This document shows positions 26,890 to 35,573 of a DNA stretch of 64,000 bases, one piece after another (within the stretch, counting starts at the first letter, position 1; each line of letters opens with the position of its first letter). The position numbers and the translations under genes are program-made. The notes under the pieces were generated by a model that had not been told where the DNA came from, searched no databases, and saw nothing but the letters and a program-made list of their open reading frames with translations. This DNA comes from Mesorhizobium loti. Its GTDB lineage: Bacteria > Pseudomonadota > Alphaproteobacteria > Rhizobiales > Rhizobiaceae. Where the stretch lies: the NCBI RefSeq assembly GCF_013170705.1, contig NZ_CP033334.1:1961501-2025500 (forward strand), read 5' to 3'.

Positions 26890-27698
26890 CAGCTCTCCAG
26901 CAGTCCGTCGCGGAACACGCGCTGCAGGACCGTTGCCAGCCGCGACCCGCCAATCGGCGCCATATCCTTGGTCTCCTGGTGTGAAAGCTCGGCCCCGGTC
27001 ATGCCGGCGGCCAGATTGGTGATGACCGAGCAGGCGGCGACGCGCAGCCCGAGGAAACGGGCGAGAATGACTTCCGGCACGGTCGACATGCCCACGGCGT
27101 TGGCGCCCATGATGCGCGCCATGCGGATTTCGGCCGGCGTTTCGAAACACGGGCCGGAAAACCACATATAGACGCCCTTGTGCAGCGCGGTGCCGGTCGC
27201 CTTCGCCGCGCGCTCGATGGCCTTGCGGATGCCGGCATCATAGGCTTCGGTCAGGCCGACGAAGCGGCGGTCGCTCGGTTCGCCGATCAGCGGGTTGGTG
27301 CCCGAGAAATTGATGTGGTCCGTGATCAGCATCACCGATCCCGGCGACATATCGGGATCGACCGAACCGGCGGCATTGGTGAGGATCAGTTTGGTGATGC
27401 CGATGCCGGCGAGCACTTCCAGCACCGGGCGCATCGCCGCGGCGTTGCCATGCTCGTAGTAGTGGGCGCGGCCGGACAGCATCAGCACCGGCGTGCCGGC
27501 AAACAGTCCTGCCACCACCTCGCCGGCATGGCCGCTAACGCCGCTCCCGGGAAAGCCGGGCAGGTCGGCATAGGAGACGCGGACCGGGTGCTCGATGCGG
27601 TCGACAAGGCCGCCGAGGCCCGAACCCAGCACCAGCGCCGTCGACGGCGCCAGCCCGTCCAGCCTTTCGATAAGATGGTCCACCGCCTTCTCTGTCAT
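26889..27698 (-). CDS. punA: Purine nucleoside phosphorylase (trimeric, PNP-I type)
   Basis: A 269-aa enzyme splitting inosine or guanosine with phosphate. Motifs are 'VLGSGLGGL' (phosphate loop), 'GRAHYYEHG', 'NAAGSV' and 'GPCFETPAEIRM', the last typical of the trimeric class; 'ITNLAAGM' carries the base-binding Asn. It ends with a TGATG overlap into deoA and lies 13 bp after cdd, forming cdd-punA-deoA on the minus strand. Confidence 0.94.
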   Translation of the reverse strand: MTEKAVDHLIERLDGLAPSTALVLGSGLGGLVDRIEHPVRVSYADLPGFPGSGVSGHAGEVVAGLFAGTPVLMLSGRAHYYEHGNAAAMRPVLEVLAGIGITKLILTNAAGSVDPDMSPGSVMLITDHINFSGTNPLIGEPSDRRFVGLTEAYDAGIRKAIERAAKATGTALHKGVYMWFSGPCFETPAEIRMARIMGANAVGMSTVPEVILARFLGLRVAACSVITNLAAGMTGAELSHQETKDMAPIGGSRLATVLQRVFRDGLLES

Positions 27699-27711
27699 TG
27701 CAGCGAGCCCG

Positions 27712-28104
27712 TCATTTCAAGATGTCGCCGCGAAAACCATAGGGCAGCATGTCGCCCATGGTCACGGTCTCGACGACGCCGGTGTTGTCGCAGAGGTAGA
27801 GTCTTGTGTCCGGCCGGCAGAACTCGGCCAGCCGCTGGCGGCAGCCGCCGCAAGGCGAGCATTTGGCCATGCGCTCGGCAAGGACGGCGATTTCGACGAT
27901 CTTGCCGCCGCCAGCCATGATGTAGTGGCCTAGCGCCGTCGTCTCGGCGCACCAGCCCTCCGGATAGGAGGCAACCTCGATGTTGGCGCCGGTGAAGACG
28001 CGTCCGTCCTCGGTGCGCAAGGCGGCACCCACCGGAAATTTCGAGTAGGGCGCATAGGCCTTGGCCATGGCGGTCCTGGCCGCTTCGAACAGATCATGCG
28101 ACAT
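27712..28104 (-). CDS. cdd: Cytidine deaminase
   Basis: A 130-aa homotetrameric-type cytidine deaminase producing uridine. The zinc site is 'GWCAETTA' (Cys52-Ala-Glu54) with 'SPCGGCRQ' (Cys85, Cys88); 'YSKFPVGAAL' and 'GANIEVASYPEG' are conserved substrate loops. First of cdd-punA-deoA. The two permease genes of the nucleoside transporter lie upstream on the same strand, so one long transcript from the ATPase gene is possible, with a 168-bp gap. Confidence 0.94.
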   Translation of the reverse strand: MSHDLFEAARTAMAKAYAPYSKFPVGAALRTEDGRVFTGANIEVASYPEGWCAETTALGHYIMAGGGKIVEIAVLAERMAKCSPCGGCRQRLAEFCRPDTRLYLCDNTGVVETVTMGDMLPYGFRGDILK

Positions 28105-28171
28105 TTCAGTTGTTCTCTCCGATGATCGTGTCCAAAACCCGGCGCGTCCTTGCGCCGAGCCGTCGCTCCTT

Positions 28172-28272
28172 AAAGCGCGTCGCGTCGAAACGGATCCAGG
28201 CGACGCGATTCAACTCTTTGTCTTATGCAATGTCGTTCTCCCAAAACCGAGGTCACTCTTGGGCGACATGCA
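28172..28272. repeat. Intergenic repeat-like element (second type)
   Basis: Contains 'AAAGCGCGTCGCGTCGAAACGG', split by design as AAAGCGCGTCGCG and TCGAAACGG, then 'CAACTCTTTGT', 'TGCAATGTCGTT', 'CCCAAAACCG' and 'CTTGGGCGACATGCA'. The GCATGTCG-type ends are inverted (TGCAATGTCG / CGACATGCA), so it folds as a hairpin. This composition is familiar from many intergenic regions of Mesorhizobium and relatives. Only one copy is in the window, so repeat status rests on recall rather than comparison. Confidence 0.4.
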
Positions 28273-29343
28273 TTAGCGCTCCTTGACATAGGGCACGCCG
28301 CCGGCGCGTGGCGGGATTGCCTTGCCGATGAAGCCGGCGAGCAGGATGACGGTGAGGATATAGGGCAGCGCCTGCATGAACTGCACCGGCACCTTGCCGA
28401 TGATCGGCAGCGGCGAGCCCTGCAGGCGGATTGCCGCTGCATCGAGGAAGCCGAACAGCAGGCATGCGAACATGGCGTTGACCGGCTTCCATTTGGCGAA
28501 GATCAGCGCGGCGAGCGCGATGTAGCCCTTGCCGGCGGTCATGTCCTTCACGAAGCCGCCATTCTGCACCATCGACAGATAGGCGCCGGCGACGCCGGTC
28601 AGGACGCCGGTGCATATCAGCGCGCGATAGCGCAGCCAGGCGACCGAGATGCCGGCGGTGTCGACTGCGGCCGGGTTTTCGCCGACGGCGCGCAGCCTGA
28701 GGCCGAAGCGGGTGCGAAACAGCACCCACCAGGTGAACGGCACCATCGCGAAGGCGAAATAGACGAGGATGGAATGACCAAGCACAAGCTCGGCGAACAC
28801 CGGGCCGAAGCCGGGGATCCTGGCGAGCGCATCGAACAGCAGCGCCGGCAGGTAAAGGATGAGCCCACGGATCGAAGCCAGGACATCGGCGAGGCTTGCG
28901 GTGCTGAAGCTGTAGGTGGACAGGAAGTTCGAGATCACATCAGCCGTTATCGATTCAAACCGTTCGCCCGGCTGCAGGGCCGGGGTGCGCCCGCCCTGCT
29001 GGAACCAGGCCTGGCCCAGGATGATGGTCGATCCGGCGGCGATGAAGTTGATGGCCACGCCGGACACGATCTGGTTGCCGCGATGGGTGATGGAGGCGAA
29101 GCCGTGCACCATGGCGAAGGCGACCGAGATCAGGATGGCCATGCCAAGGCCGAGAAAGGCCGAATGGAAGACCGAGGCCGCGGCGGCCCCGGCGAAGGCG
29201 CCGACCAGCATCTTGCCTTCCAGACCGATGTCGAAGATGCCGGACCGCTCGGAGAAGAGGCCGGCAAGGCAGGCGAGCAGCAGCGGCACCGAAAGGCGGA
29301 TGGTGGAGTCGAGGACCTGGACGACAGCGTTGAGAAGATCCAT
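28273..29343 (-). CDS. Nucleoside ABC transporter permease (YufQ/BmpG type)
   Basis: A 356-aa permease with about 8-9 membrane segments, of the branched-chain/ribose/BMP-type permease family. 'LFSERSGIFDIGLEGKMLVGA' (shown within 20: 'SERSGIFDIGLEGKML') and 'GVAINFIAAGSTI' are typical of the second permease of the nucleoside importers. Encoded directly after the first permease (1-base gap) and the ATPase. Imports nucleosides for the salvage enzymes encoded alongside. Confidence 0.9.
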   Translation of the reverse strand: MDLLNAVVQVLDSTIRLSVPLLLACLAGLFSERSGIFDIGLEGKMLVGAFAGAAAASVFHSAFLGLGMAILISVAFAMVHGFASITHRGNQIVSGVAINFIAAGSTIILGQAWFQQGGRTPALQPGERFESITADVISNFLSTYSFSTASLADVLASIRGLILYLPALLFDALARIPGFGPVFAELVLGHSILVYFAFAMVPFTWWVLFRTRFGLRLRAVGENPAAVDTAGISVAWLRYRALICTGVLTGVAGAYLSMVQNGGFVKDMTAGKGYIALAALIFAKWKPVNAMFACLLFGFLDAAAIRLQGSPLPIIGKVPVQFMQALPYILTVILLAGFIGKAIPPRAGGVPYVKER

Positions 29344-29344
29344 C

Positions 29345-30484
29345 TCAGGCGCCCTTTCCCTTGACCGCTTCCATGCCGACCGACCGCGGACTGAACGAGG
29401 CGAACAGCGCCTGGATGTAGGGCCTGAACATGTGTTCGAGCGCGCCGGCGAACAGGATCACCAGCCCCTGGATAATGACGATCATGTCGCGGCTGATCGC
29501 CGGCATCTCGAAGGCGAGTTCGGCGCCGCCCTGATAGAGCATGCCGAACAGGATCGCCGCCAACACGATGCCGACCGGGTGCAGGCGCCCCATCAGCGCC
29601 ACGGCAATGCCGACGAAGCCGGCGCCGGAGACGAAGTCGATGGCGACATTGTGCTGGTCGCCCATCACCGGATTGAGCGCCATCATGCCGGCCAGCGCGC
29701 CCGAGATCATCATCGCGGTGATGATGATGCGGGTTTCCGAGATGCCGGCATAGCGCGCCGCCTTGGGGCTGTGGCCATAGGTGCGCATCTCGTAGCCGAG
29801 CCTGGTGCGCCAGATCAGCAGCCAGACCAGGAAGGCCATGACCAGCGCCAGCAGGAAGGTGACGTTGAGCGGCGCCGAGCGGATCTTGGCGCCGAACAGT
29901 TCGATGATCCAGTTGAGCTTCGGCAGTTCGGCGCCGGCGAGGAAGTTGCGGGTTTGCGGAGCTTGCGATCCGGCCGGCTTCAACGGCCCGACCAGCAGGT
30001 AGACCATGATCGAGGCGGCGATGAAGTTGAACATGATGGTGGTGATGACGATGTGCGAACCGCGCCTGGCCTGCAGATAGGCGGGAATCAGCGCCCACAG
30101 GGCGCCCACGAGCGCCGATGCGACGATGGCCAGCGGGAAGGTCAGCCACCAGGGCAGCACGCTGTCGAAGGACAGGCAGACGATGGCGATGCCGAGACCG
30201 GCAATGTAGGCCTGTCCCTCGGTGCCGATGTTGAACAGGCCGCAATGCGCCGCCACCGCCACCGAAAGCCCGGTGAAGATGAAGGTGGTGGCGTAGAACA
30301 GGGTGAAGGCAATGCCTGTCCCCTTGCCGAAAGCGCCCTCGACCAGGATGACCGCGGCGCGAAACGGGTTTTCGCCGACCAGAACCACGACGAAGCCGGC
30401 AACGACGAAGGCAACGAAGAGATTGATCACCGGGATCAGGCCATAGTCGGCCCAGGCCGGCAGTTTGGCGTAAGGCGTGCTCAT
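29345..30484 (-). CDS. Nucleoside ABC transporter permease (YufP/BmpF type)
   Basis: A 379-aa permease with an extra N-terminal membrane segment and about 9-10 helices in all. The hallmark 'HCGLFNIGTEGQAYIAGLG' follows the third helix, and 'RRGSHIVITTIMFNFIAAS' marks the central region. Its start overlaps the ATPase stop by four bases (ATGA). Pairs with the following permease in the membrane. Confidence 0.9.
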   Translation of the reverse strand: MSTPYAKLPAWADYGLIPVINLFVAFVVAGFVVVLVGENPFRAAVILVEGAFGKGTGIAFTLFYATTFIFTGLSVAVAAHCGLFNIGTEGQAYIAGLGIAIVCLSFDSVLPWWLTFPLAIVASALVGALWALIPAYLQARRGSHIVITTIMFNFIAASIMVYLLVGPLKPAGSQAPQTRNFLAGAELPKLNWIIELFGAKIRSAPLNVTFLLALVMAFLVWLLIWRTRLGYEMRTYGHSPKAARYAGISETRIIITAMMISGALAGMMALNPVMGDQHNVAIDFVSGAGFVGIAVALMGRLHPVGIVLAAILFGMLYQGGAELAFEMPAISRDMIVIIQGLVILFAGALEHMFRPYIQALFASFSPRSVGMEAVKGKGA

Positions 30485-32010
30485 GCGGCGGCCTCCTGCT
30501 CGACACCTGCCATCAGCAGGCCAAGCTCACCCTCGGTCGCCTCCGGACCGCGCTCGCCGACGATGCGGCCGGCAAACATCACCAGGATGCGGTCGGAGAG
30601 CGAGCGGATCTCGTCGAGCTCGACCGACACAACCAGCACCGCCTTGCCCTGGTCGCGCATGGCGATCAGGCGCTTGTGGATGAATTCGATGGCGCCGACA
30701 TCGACGCCGCGCGTCGGCTGGCCGACGATCAGCACGCCGGGATCCTGTTCCATCTCCCGCGCCAGCACTATCTTCTGCTGGTTGCCGCCGGAGAAATTGG
30801 CGGTCTTGAGGCGCGGATTGCCCGGACGGATATCGTATTTCTCGATCTTGTCCCTGGCATCGGCCATGATGGCATCGACGTTGAGGAACGGTCCTTTGAG
30901 ATAGCGGGGGTCGTCGTGATAGCCGAGGATCGAATTCTCGTGCTCCTCGAAGGCCAGCACCAGGCCGACATGGTGGCGATCCTCCGGCACGTGGGCCAGC
31001 CCCCGGTCGCGCAGTTCGCCCGGATCGGCCGCGCCGGTCAGGTCGATCGGCTTGCCGTCGAGCATGACCGAGCCGGAAACGGCGCGCCTGATGCCGGAAA
31101 TCGCCTCCAGCAGTTCGGATTGACCATTGCCGGCGACACCGGCAATGCCGACGATCTCGCCGGCGCGCACGTCGAAGGAGATGTCGTCGACCATGGTGAC
31201 GCCGCGCGTATCCTTGACCGTCAGCTTGTCGACCGCGAGCTTGACGGCGCCGGCTTGCGCCTCGCCCTTCTCGACCCTCAAGAGCACGCGCCGCCCGACC
31301 ATCAGTTCGGCCAGTTCCTCGACAGTGGTCTTCTTCGTCTCCCTGGTCGCCACCATCGTGCCCTGGCGCATCACCGACACGGTGTCGGTGATGGCCATGA
31401 TCTCGCGCAGCTTGTGGGTGATCAGCACCACCGTCTTGCCCTGTTCCTTCAACTGCCTGAGGATGCGGAACAGGTGGTCGGCCTCGGCCGGCGTCAACAC
31501 GCCCGTCGGCTCGTCGAGGATCAGGATCTCGGCGCCGCGATAGAGTGCCTTGAGGATCTCGACGCGTTGCTGCAGGCCGACCGGCAGTTCCTCGATGATG
31601 GCGTCTGGATCGACCTCCAGCCCGTATTCGCGCTCCAGCCGCTCCAGTTCCGAACGCGCCTTGGCGATGCTGCTCTTCAGAAGCGCATCGTTCTCCGCGC
31701 CGAGGATGATGTTTTCCAGCACCGAGAAGTTGTCGACCAGCATGAAATGCTGGTGCACCATGCCGATGCCGAGCGCGATGGCGTCATTGGGCGTCTTGAT
31801 CGAAGCCGGCTTGCCGCCGACATGGATCTCGCCGCTGTCGGCCTGATAGAAGCCATAGAGGATCGACATCAGCGTCGACTTGCCGGCGCCGTTCTCTCCG
31901 ACAATGCCGTGGATGGTGCCGCGCGCGATCTCCAGATTGATGTCGCGGTTGGCGCGAACCGCGCCAAAACTCTTGTTGATGCCAATCAGTTCGATTGCCG
32001 CTTGCACCAT
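30481..32010 (-). CDS. Nucleoside ABC transporter ATPase, two fused nucleotide-binding domains
   Basis: A 509-aa ATPase of the sugar/nucleoside importer class. NBD1 has a canonical Walker A 'GENGAGKST', an unusual signature 'LPVGLQQRVEI' and Walker B 'ILILDEPT'. NBD2 has the degenerate 'GVAGNGQSEL' in place of Walker A and 'FSGGNQQKIVLARE' as signature, as normal for RbsA/YufO-type proteins. ATG 32010 is preceded by GGGACAAGG; a GTG at 32025 is less likely. First gene of the minus-strand transporter operon; the binding-protein gene lies 1.1 kb upstream, separated by two plus-strand genes. Confidence 0.92.
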   Translation of the reverse strand: MVQAAIELIGINKSFGAVRANRDINLEIARGTIHGIVGENGAGKSTLMSILYGFYQADSGEIHVGGKPASIKTPNDAIALGIGMVHQHFMLVDNFSVLENIILGAENDALLKSSIAKARSELERLEREYGLEVDPDAIIEELPVGLQQRVEILKALYRGAEILILDEPTGVLTPAEADHLFRILRQLKEQGKTVVLITHKLREIMAITDTVSVMRQGTMVATRETKKTTVEELAELMVGRRVLLRVEKGEAQAGAVKLAVDKLTVKDTRGVTMVDDISFDVRAGEIVGIAGVAGNGQSELLEAISGIRRAVSGSVMLDGKPIDLTGAADPGELRDRGLAHVPEDRHHVGLVLAFEEHENSILGYHDDPRYLKGPFLNVDAIMADARDKIEKYDIRPGNPRLKTANFSGGNQQKIVLAREMEQDPGVLIVGQPTRGVDVGAIEFIHKRLIAMRDQGKAVLVVSVELDEIRSLSDRILVMFAGRIVGERGPEATEGELGLLMAGVEQEAAA

Positions 32011-32226
32011 GCAGCCTTGTCCCACTCTTATTTTTTTATCGCTTGGTCAAAATGCCTAGCATGACGCTCCGCTCATGCCAATTGGCCCGAGCGGAGCCCA
32101 CTCTCGACAAATCCCCGCGCGCTTGTCAATTTCGAACGTGGCCGACGCTCTCACATTCGCTAATATGGCGAAGCCGATTTGACACTTGTGGCGCAAGGCA
32201 TCGCGGTACAGAACTGGGGACTTTGC

Positions 32227-32436
32227 ATGACCATGCCCGCCGACCGGCTGACGACGCTGGAAATCCGCGCCGCCGAGCAGGAGAAGACCATCGAGGAATT
32301 GTCGGGCCAGATCGCCGAGCAGTGGACGGTGATCGAGCGCATGCAGCGCAAGCTCGATGCCCTGACCGAGCGTTTCCTGGCGTTGGAGGAACAGGCGGCG
32401 CCCGACGTGCCCGTGACCAAGCCGCCGCATTGGTAG
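32227..32436 (+). CDS. slyX: SlyX-like coiled-coil protein
   Basis: A 69-aa protein, almost entirely one predicted coiled coil ('LTTLEIRAAEQEKTIEELSG'), ending in 'KPPHW', close to the Pro-Pro-His-Tyr-type end of SlyX proteins. Function unknown. ATG 32227 is internal to a longer frame and gives the normal SlyX length. Followed 16 bp later by the anti-sigma-like gene. TTGACA at 32179-32184 may be part of its promoter. Confidence 0.75.
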   Translation: MTMPADRLTTLEIRAAEQEKTIEELSGQIAEQWTVIERMQRKLDALTERFLALEEQAAPDVPVTKPPHW

Positions 32437-32452
32437 GGGAGGGGCGGGAGCC

Positions 32453-32839
32453 ATGGCCAGTGAAAGCGATCGCATCGCACGGGCCGGCGACTATGTGCTC
32501 GGCCTGATGAACGATGCCGAGCGTGAACGGGCAGAGCGCGATCTGGAGATCGATCCTGCCTTCCGCGACGCGGTGGTGCGGCTTGCCGAACGCATGCATA
32601 TCTTCGACCGCGCCACGCCGCCGGGCGGCGACGATCGGTGGCGGCTGGTCTCGCAACGCATTGCCGAACTGCCGCAGATGCGCGGTCATGACGAGGCAAA
32701 ACCTTCGGCGATGATCCGCGGGCTGGAGCGCAGGCCTTACGGCGTTGGCTTGCATTCGCTTGGCGACCAGCGCGGCATCGTCACCGCCATCGCGCTGATC
32801 GTTGTCTTCGCGCTCGGCTATCTGCTGGGCCAACTATAG
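32453..32839 (+). CDS. Small anti-sigma-factor-like membrane protein
   Basis: A 128-aa protein. Residues about 8-50 ('AGDYVLGLMNDAERERAERD') match the N-terminal domain of RskA/ChrR-like anti-sigma factors ('YVLGLL..eE....e'); a single transmembrane helix closes the C-terminus ('IVTAIALIVVFALGYLLGQL'). The large periplasmic C-terminal domain of full RskA proteins is absent and the protein stops right after the helix. No sigma factor gene lies nearby, so its partner is unknown. Confidence 0.65.
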   Translation: MASESDRIARAGDYVLGLMNDAERERAERDLEIDPAFRDAVVRLAERMHIFDRATPPGGDDRWRLVSQRIAELPQMRGHDEAKPSAMIRGLERRPYGVGLHSLGDQRGIVTAIALIVVFALGYLLGQL

Positions 32840-33043
32840 GCCGAGTTCGCGCCATAAGCAGCACTGGGTGACCGTCCTGCTCGAGCACCTCGACCCCTAC
32901 CCAACCGAGCCCGGCGCAGAATTCACGCGCTTCCGGCTACAGAGGCAGAGCCTCTCCGCACCGATCGACCCGCGCTCGGTCATGGGTTCCATGATCGGCG
33001 TCACTCTTGCCTCGGTGCGCCCGTCAGGGTCTTCCAGAAGCAA

Positions 33044-33069
33044 AACCGCCGGGACAAGGCCCGGCGGTT
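33044..33069 (-). terminator. Rho-independent terminator of bmp
   Basis: A perfect 10-bp stem (AACCGCCGGG / CCCGGCGGTT) with a 6-base loop, followed on the minus strand by TTTTG. It begins 21 bases after the bmp stop codon, the expected place. It isolates bmp from the two plus-strand genes that converge on it. Confidence 0.85.
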
Positions 33070-33089
33070 CGCAAATTGGTGTCTGCCGA

Positions 33090-34079
33090 TCAATAGGGGC
33101 AGGCGTTGTCGGCCGTGTAGTCGTGCACCTGGATCTTGCCGGCGATGATGTCGGCCTTGGCCTTTTCGACGGCGGCCTTCATCTCGTCGGTCACCAGCGC
33201 CTTGTTGTTGTCGTCCATGGCGTAATCGACGCCGCCTTCCTTGAGGCCGAGGTTCTCGAGGCCGCCCTTGAAGGTGCCGTTCTTGCCGTCCATGAAGGCG
33301 GTGTAGACGGCAACGTCGACGCGCTTCATCATCGAGGTCAGCACCTTGCCGGGCTGCAGGCCGTTCTGGTTGGAATCGACGCCGATGCCGAGCTTGCCGG
33401 CATCAGCCGCCGCCTGCAGCACGCCGACGCCGGTGCCGCCGGCCGCGGCGTAGACCACGTCGGAGCCCTGATCGATCTGCGTCTTGGCGATTTCGCCGCC
33501 CTTGGCCGGATCGTTCCAGGCAGCCGGCGTGTCGCCGGTCATGTTCTGGATGACTTCGGTCGCGCCGGCCGCCTTGGCGCCGCCGACATAGCCGCATTCG
33601 AACTTGCGGATCAGCGGGATGTCCATGCCGCCGATGAAGGAGACCTTCTTGGATTTCGATGCCATCGCAGCCATGATGCCGACGAGGTAGGAGCCTTCGT
33701 TCTCCTTGAATACCAGCGAACGGACATTGGGCAGGTCGACGGCATCGTCGATGATGGCGAAGTTGAGATCGGGATATTCGGCCGCGACCTTCTTCAGCGC
33801 GTCCTCCCAGGCGAAGCCGGCCATGACGATCGGGTTGTGGCCGTCCTCGGCGAAGCGGCGCAGCGCCTGCTCGCGCTGCGAGGCGTTGGACACCTCGAAC
33901 TCGACATAGGGCGTGCCGGTCTCGGTCTTGAACTTCTCGGCGCCATGGTAGGCAGCCTCGTTGAAGGATTTGTCGAACTTGCCGCCCAGATCATAAAGGA
34001 TGGCAGGCTGGACATCGGCGGCGAAAGCCGGAAGAACCATTGCGGTTGCGGCCAGGAGGCCGAGAACGATACGTTTCAT
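33090..34079 (-). CDS. bmp: BMP-family nucleoside-binding protein
   Basis: A 329-aa periplasmic binding protein of the basic-membrane-protein family, the substrate receptor of nucleoside ABC importers. It has a signal peptide ending 'PAFAADV', then 'YDLGGKFDKSFNEAAYHGAE' (BMP motif) and 'NEGSYLVGIMAAM' plus 'FIGGMDIPLIRKFECGY'. No lipobox is seen, so it is probably soluble. ATG 34079 gives this signal; the longer frame is rejected. Ends with its own terminator. Very likely serves the permease/ATPase operon at 28273-32010. Confidence 0.92.
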   Translation of the reverse strand: MKRIVLGLLAATAMVLPAFAADVQPAILYDLGGKFDKSFNEAAYHGAEKFKTETGTPYVEFEVSNASQREQALRRFAEDGHNPIVMAGFAWEDALKKVAAEYPDLNFAIIDDAVDLPNVRSLVFKENEGSYLVGIMAAMASKSKKVSFIGGMDIPLIRKFECGYVGGAKAAGATEVIQNMTGDTPAAWNDPAKGGEIAKTQIDQGSDVVYAAAGGTGVGVLQAAADAGKLGIGVDSNQNGLQPGKVLTSMMKRVDVAVYTAFMDGKNGTFKGGLENLGLKEGGVDYAMDDNNKALVTDEMKAAVEKAKADIIAGKIQVHDYTADNACPY

Positions 34080-34285
34080 GTGATCCACACCCTGTCGGTT
34101 ATTTTTTCCGTTACGCCCCGCCTGCCCGCCCGGTTCCGCGGCAGGCATGCGACGTCAGCCAGGAGTGTATTTCCTCCCGCTCGGCGGCAATCTGGCACGG
34201 CCCGAAACAAAATTCACGCGGAATTTTGACCTTTTGGAAAAGCGTGCCACGGGCAGGCCGTGCCGCGGTCCGATCCTTGCGCGAT
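34080..34285. other. Gap upstream of bmp
   Basis: Probable bmp promoter region; no gene, and no clear promoter hexamers recognised. The rest of the bmp-msrA gap is the repeat that follows. Confidence 0.4.
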
Positions 34286-34409
34286 AGAGCGGTTCGCCGT
34301 TTCACGGATACGCCGAACCGCCCTAACTTTTTGTTTTGACGCAATTCCCAGGCAAAACGCCATGCGCTTTGCCTGGGAAAAACCGCCTCGCACTTCCTGG
34401 AATTGCTCT
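34286..34409. repeat. Dispersed intergenic repeat, copy 2
   Basis: Begins with a hairpin-forming 'AGCGGTTCG...CGAACCGC' block (34288-34322) and continues with 'TTTTGACGCAATTCCC', 'GCCTGGGAAAAACCGCC' and ends 'TTCCTGGAATTGCTC'. Matches copies at 16793, 52598 and 63471 in order and spacing. It abuts the msrA stop (34415), so it lies in its 3' region. Confidence 0.6.
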
Positions 34410-34414
34410 GGCCG

Positions 34415-35077
34415 TCAGGAAGTGGCGGCCGGCATGGCGCAGCCGATGCCGGTGCCCTTGAGGTTGCAGTAGCCGTGAGGGTTTTTCGCCAGATATTGCT
34501 GATGGTCGGCTTCGGCGAAGTAGAAGGCGGGCGTCGGCGCGATCTCGGTGGTGATACCGCCGTGGCCGGCATTCCGCAGCGAGGCCTGGTAGGCCTCGCG
34601 CGAGGCGCCCGCCGCCTGGAATTGCGCATCGCCCGATGTATAGATCGCGGAGCGGTAGGCGGTGCCGACATCATTGCCCTGGCGCATGCCTTGGGTCGGG
34701 TCGTGGCTTTCCCAGAACAGCCGCAGAAGGTCGGCATAGGAGACGGTTTGCGGGTCGAAGACGACCAGCACCACTTCCGCATGGCCGGTCAGACCGGTGC
34801 AGGTCTCCTGATAGGTCGGATTGGGCGTGATGCCGCCGGCGTAGCCGACCGCCGTGACCCAGACGCCGTCGGTCTGCCAGAACAGGCGCTCCGCGCCCCA
34901 GAAGCAGCCAAGCCCGAACATCGCCGTCTCCAGCCCATCGGGATAGGGGCCCTTGAGCGGCCGTTTGGAAACAAAGTGCCTGGGCGCGGTCGCGATCGCC
35001 TTGGCGCGGCCGGGCAGCGCCTCGGACGGCTTCGGCAGATTGAGTTTCCGGTTCAGCATGTCGCTCAGAAAGAACAT
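34415..35077 (-). CDS. msrA: Peptide-methionine (S)-S-oxide reductase MsrA
   Basis: A 220-aa repair enzyme reducing methionine-S-sulfoxide. The catalytic 'GCFWGAE' has Cys58; two further cysteines near the C-terminus (Cys204 in 'GYCNLKG', Cys213 in 'GIGCAMP') match the resolving residues of E. coli-type MsrA. An N-terminal extension of about 50 residues precedes the domain, as in E. coli. ATG 35077 is used; the longer frame to 35272 runs through the neighbouring gene. Confidence 0.94.
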   Translation of the reverse strand: MFFLSDMLNRKLNLPKPSEALPGRAKAIATAPRHFVSKRPLKGPYPDGLETAMFGLGCFWGAERLFWQTDGVWVTAVGYAGGITPNPTYQETCTGLTGHAEVVLVVFDPQTVSYADLLRLFWESHDPTQGMRQGNDVGTAYRSAIYTSGDAQFQAAGASREAYQASLRNAGHGGITTEIAPTPAFYFAEADHQQYLAKNPHGYCNLKGTGIGCAMPAATS

Positions 35078-35117
35078 GCGCGGCCTTCCTTCCCTTGGGA
35101 GTGATGCGGGAAATCGA

Positions 35118-35441
35118 TCAATTGGCGGCGAACTGGCCCGTGCGCCGCTGGCGCCTGTAGCCGATGGCGTAAAGCAGGAAGGCCAGCACCGCGAACACGG
35201 CAAAGCCCGGCTGGTTGAGCACCCAGGCGACGGCGCCATCCCAAAGAAGCGGGCCGGCCTTGGCGCGGACAAAGGTTTCGGCCGCCGCCCGCGTGTCCGG
35301 CGAGACGGCCAGCCAGCTGGCGTTGAGCGGGGTCAGCACAAGGGCCGAAGCCGCCACCGTGCGCGTCGTGTCGAGCACCGCCATGATGACGGAGACCGAC
35401 AGCGCGACCATGGCGGCAAGACGAAAAATGAATCGAAACAT
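35118..35441 (-). CDS. Small membrane protein, unknown
   Basis: A 107-aa protein with an N-terminal hydrophobic segment ([20 protein letters not shown]) and a C-terminal helix ('[21 protein letters not shown]'), separated by about 45 residues with a Trp-Asp-Gly '[14 protein letters not shown]' stretch. No family recognised. The start at 35441 puts the hydrophobic segment at the N-terminus. Similar small double-spanning proteins are widespread in rhizobia. Confidence 0.6.
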   Translation of the reverse strand: MFRFIFRLAAMVALSVSVIMAVLDTTRTVAASALVLTPLNASWLAVSPDTRAAAETFVRAKAGPLLWDGAVAWVLNQPGFAVFAVLAFLLYAIGYRRQRRTGQFAAN

Positions 35442-35573
35442 CAAGCTCTCCCCCGGCCGATCCCAGACGCTTTGCCTGGGATCTCCGGCACGTGTCCCGA
35501 AACGAGAAATAGAATGCGCGCGACTTGCCCGCAACCGCGATACGCGAATTTGAAGGTTCGGGCCTGCCGCCCC

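Noticed and set aside
28916..30904. 662-codon plus-strand frame opposite the two permease genes
   Set aside because: Antisense shadow; composition is Asp/Arg/Gln-rich without any recognisable domain.
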